Assembly (NCBI GenBank): GCA_031213475.1
Contig: JARUPZ010000003.1
Coordinates: 15,680,869-15,744,868 of the forward strand
From: Nereocystis luetkeana
Taxonomy: Eukaryota; Sar; Phaeophyceae; Laminariales; Laminariaceae
Direction of reading: 5' to 3'
DNA length: 64,000 nt
The notes below the pieces were generated by a model, which worked only from the letters and a program-made list of their open reading frames with translations, had not been told where the DNA came from and made no database searches. Shown piece after piece: positions 63,005 through 64,000 of the stretch (positions are counted from its first letter, which is position 1; each line of letters opens with the position of its first letter). The translations under genes were made by a program, and so were the position numbers.

Positions 63005-63733
63005 GGCTGCTGTTTTGGTGTGTTGGTGTGCTGGTGGTGTTGGTGGGGTTGGTGTGTTTGTTAGTTGATGTGCTGGTGTGCCGTTAGCGAGTGAGGAGGT
63101 AGGGTGTAGGGATGTCGCGGTTCTCGTTCCGTGCTGCAGACGCAGGAGGTGTCTCTTTGTCAGCAGCCAATTCAGCTGTGGCGATGCGTGTATAGTTGGC
63201 AACCGTGCCAAGGATAGCTGTCTCAGTTCGGCCGCTGACGGGCCGGACTGTCAGAATACGCGGTGTATTTGCGAAATTCTGATTCTTCTGCTTCTGCCCG
63301 TGTCTTGTTCGTGTCTGACCGCAGGTTGACTTCTTGACTGACCGTAACAACACACTAAACATAGGATAGTAAAGTCTTATATATGGTTTGACGCGTCCAG
63401 AAGTCCCAGCTTCTGTGTGTGATAACGATGACTCCTGCTGTGTCACACCAGAAGACTGTCAACATGACGCTTCGAGACTCTGACGCACGGCCCCGACAGC
63501 GCTGGTGGTGGAAGATGTACACGCAGCAGCGATCAGCTGAGTTAGCCGATGACAAAGATATACTACTGCGTCTGCGGCACGGAGCGTGACCCGCAACATC
63601 CTTACACCCTACCTCCTCACTTGCGTTTAGCACACCAGCACACCAACACACGAACACACCAGCGCACCAACACACCTTTACACCGGTGCACCTACACACC
63701 AACACACCAACGCACCAACACCGAACATCAGCC
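63005..63733. promoter_or_regulatory. Bidirectional promoter region between copies 3 and 4
   Basis: 729 bp, the duplicate of 49963-50691 with scattered substitutions, and the same CACCAA-rich leaders at both ends. Confidence 0.45.
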
Positions 63734-64000
63734 ATGGCACCTTTCACCTCGAGCATCATCCCACTGCTGGCCCTCTTGTTGGGGTCCACGACGGCCTTCG
63801 TCACTCCCACCGGCCGCGGCGCCTCGTGGTCTCTGCCCAGCGTTCAGCAATCCAGCACCGCCACCGCTGTAGCCCGCCAGGCCACCCGCCGTTCAATGCC
63901 TCGCCTGAGCATGATGATGGCTACCGGCACGAGCGAGGTCGAGATCGCCCAAGAGAAGGCGGCGAGACTCCGCGAGACTGCCGCTGTGTTCCGCGCTCAA
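63734..64000 (+). CDS. EF-hand/Tic20-like plastid membrane protein, copy 4, cut by window end
   Basis: The first 89 codons of exon 1 are present, starting MAPFTSSIIPLLALLLG with the same TTA^FVTP cleavage site and transit region as copy 2, then the AQEKAARLRETAAVFRAQ helix. Compared with copy 2, one visible change is Ser for Pro after Trp32 (SWSLPS versus SWPLPS). Both EF-hands and the Tic20-like domain would lie beyond the window. Confidence 0.85.
   Translation, partial: MAPFTSSIIPLLALLLGSTTAFVTPTGRGASWSLPSVQQSSTATAVARQATRRSMPRLSMMMATGTSEVEIAQEKAARLRETAAVFRAQ

Larger units (their letters stand above)
60732..64000. repeat. Segmental duplication, right copy (runs off the window)
   Basis: Counterpart of 47690-50958 at a +13,042 bp offset. 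No net indel is seen over about 3.27 kb, since all matching start and stop codons keep the same offset. Single-base differences occur in coding and non-coding parts. Confidence 0.9.

Overview
This is nuclear DNA of a photosynthetic eukaryote, most likely a stramenopile (heterokont) alga; a brown alga is plausible but not proven. Two unrelated genes start with a hydrophobic signal peptide that runs straight into an Ala^Phe-Val cleavage context (TTA^FVTP and AQA^FVSSP). That is the bipartite 'ASAFAP' plastid-targeting signature of algae with secondary red plastids. Genes are split into many short exons by long, repeat-filled introns, as expected of a large repeat-rich algal genome.

Layout. (1) 0.8-2.1 kb holds a weakly supported Ala/Gly/Ser-rich gene. 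(2) 3.7-19.9 kb, minus strand: the proteasome ubiquitin receptor Rpn13/ADRM1 in at least ten exons, with PRU domain, Ala/Pro linker, DEUBAD domain and acidic tail. The first exon was not found, and the DEUBAD region carries an in-frame TAG and a splice-phase mismatch. (3) 19.9-28.3 kb is gene-free and full of short transposon relics and tandem repeats. (4) 28.4-43.9 kb, plus strand: a complete 12-exon plastid-targeted Obg GTPase (558 aa). Its introns hold a ~403-copy (TTGC)n array and a minisatellite that has grown over a splice donor. (5) 43.9-47.7 kb is intergenic. (6) 47.7-53.2 kb: a head-to-head pair of genes for a 412-aa plastid protein with two EF-hands fused to a Tic20-like four-helix membrane domain. 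(7) 53.2-60.7 kb is mostly intergenic, with two large inverted hAT-like elements built from GGGTC arrays. (8) 60.7-64.0 kb: a near-identical second copy of the head-to-head pair at a constant offset of 13,042 bp. Its right-hand gene is cut by the window end.

Functional themes. Obg acts in plastid ribosome assembly. The EF-hand/Tic20 proteins suggest calcium-linked protein import at the plastid inner envelope. Rpn13 belongs to the cytosolic/nuclear 26S proteasome. They are not an operon; the only shared architecture is the divergent promoter of each EF-hand/Tic20 pair.

The most unusual unexplained signal is a 9-bp palindrome, TACCWGGTA. It occurs 29 times by eye, against about 0.5 expected in random sequence, and always outside identified exons. 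Comparing copies of one MITE family shows two copies with an extra CCWGG plus TA exactly at a TA dinucleotide, suggesting excision footprints of a TA-targeting transposon or an ultra-short insertion. Other families seen are TA-flanked MITEs, TTAA-flanked palindromes, a tRNA-derived SINE family and CAGGG-ended hAT-like foldback elements.
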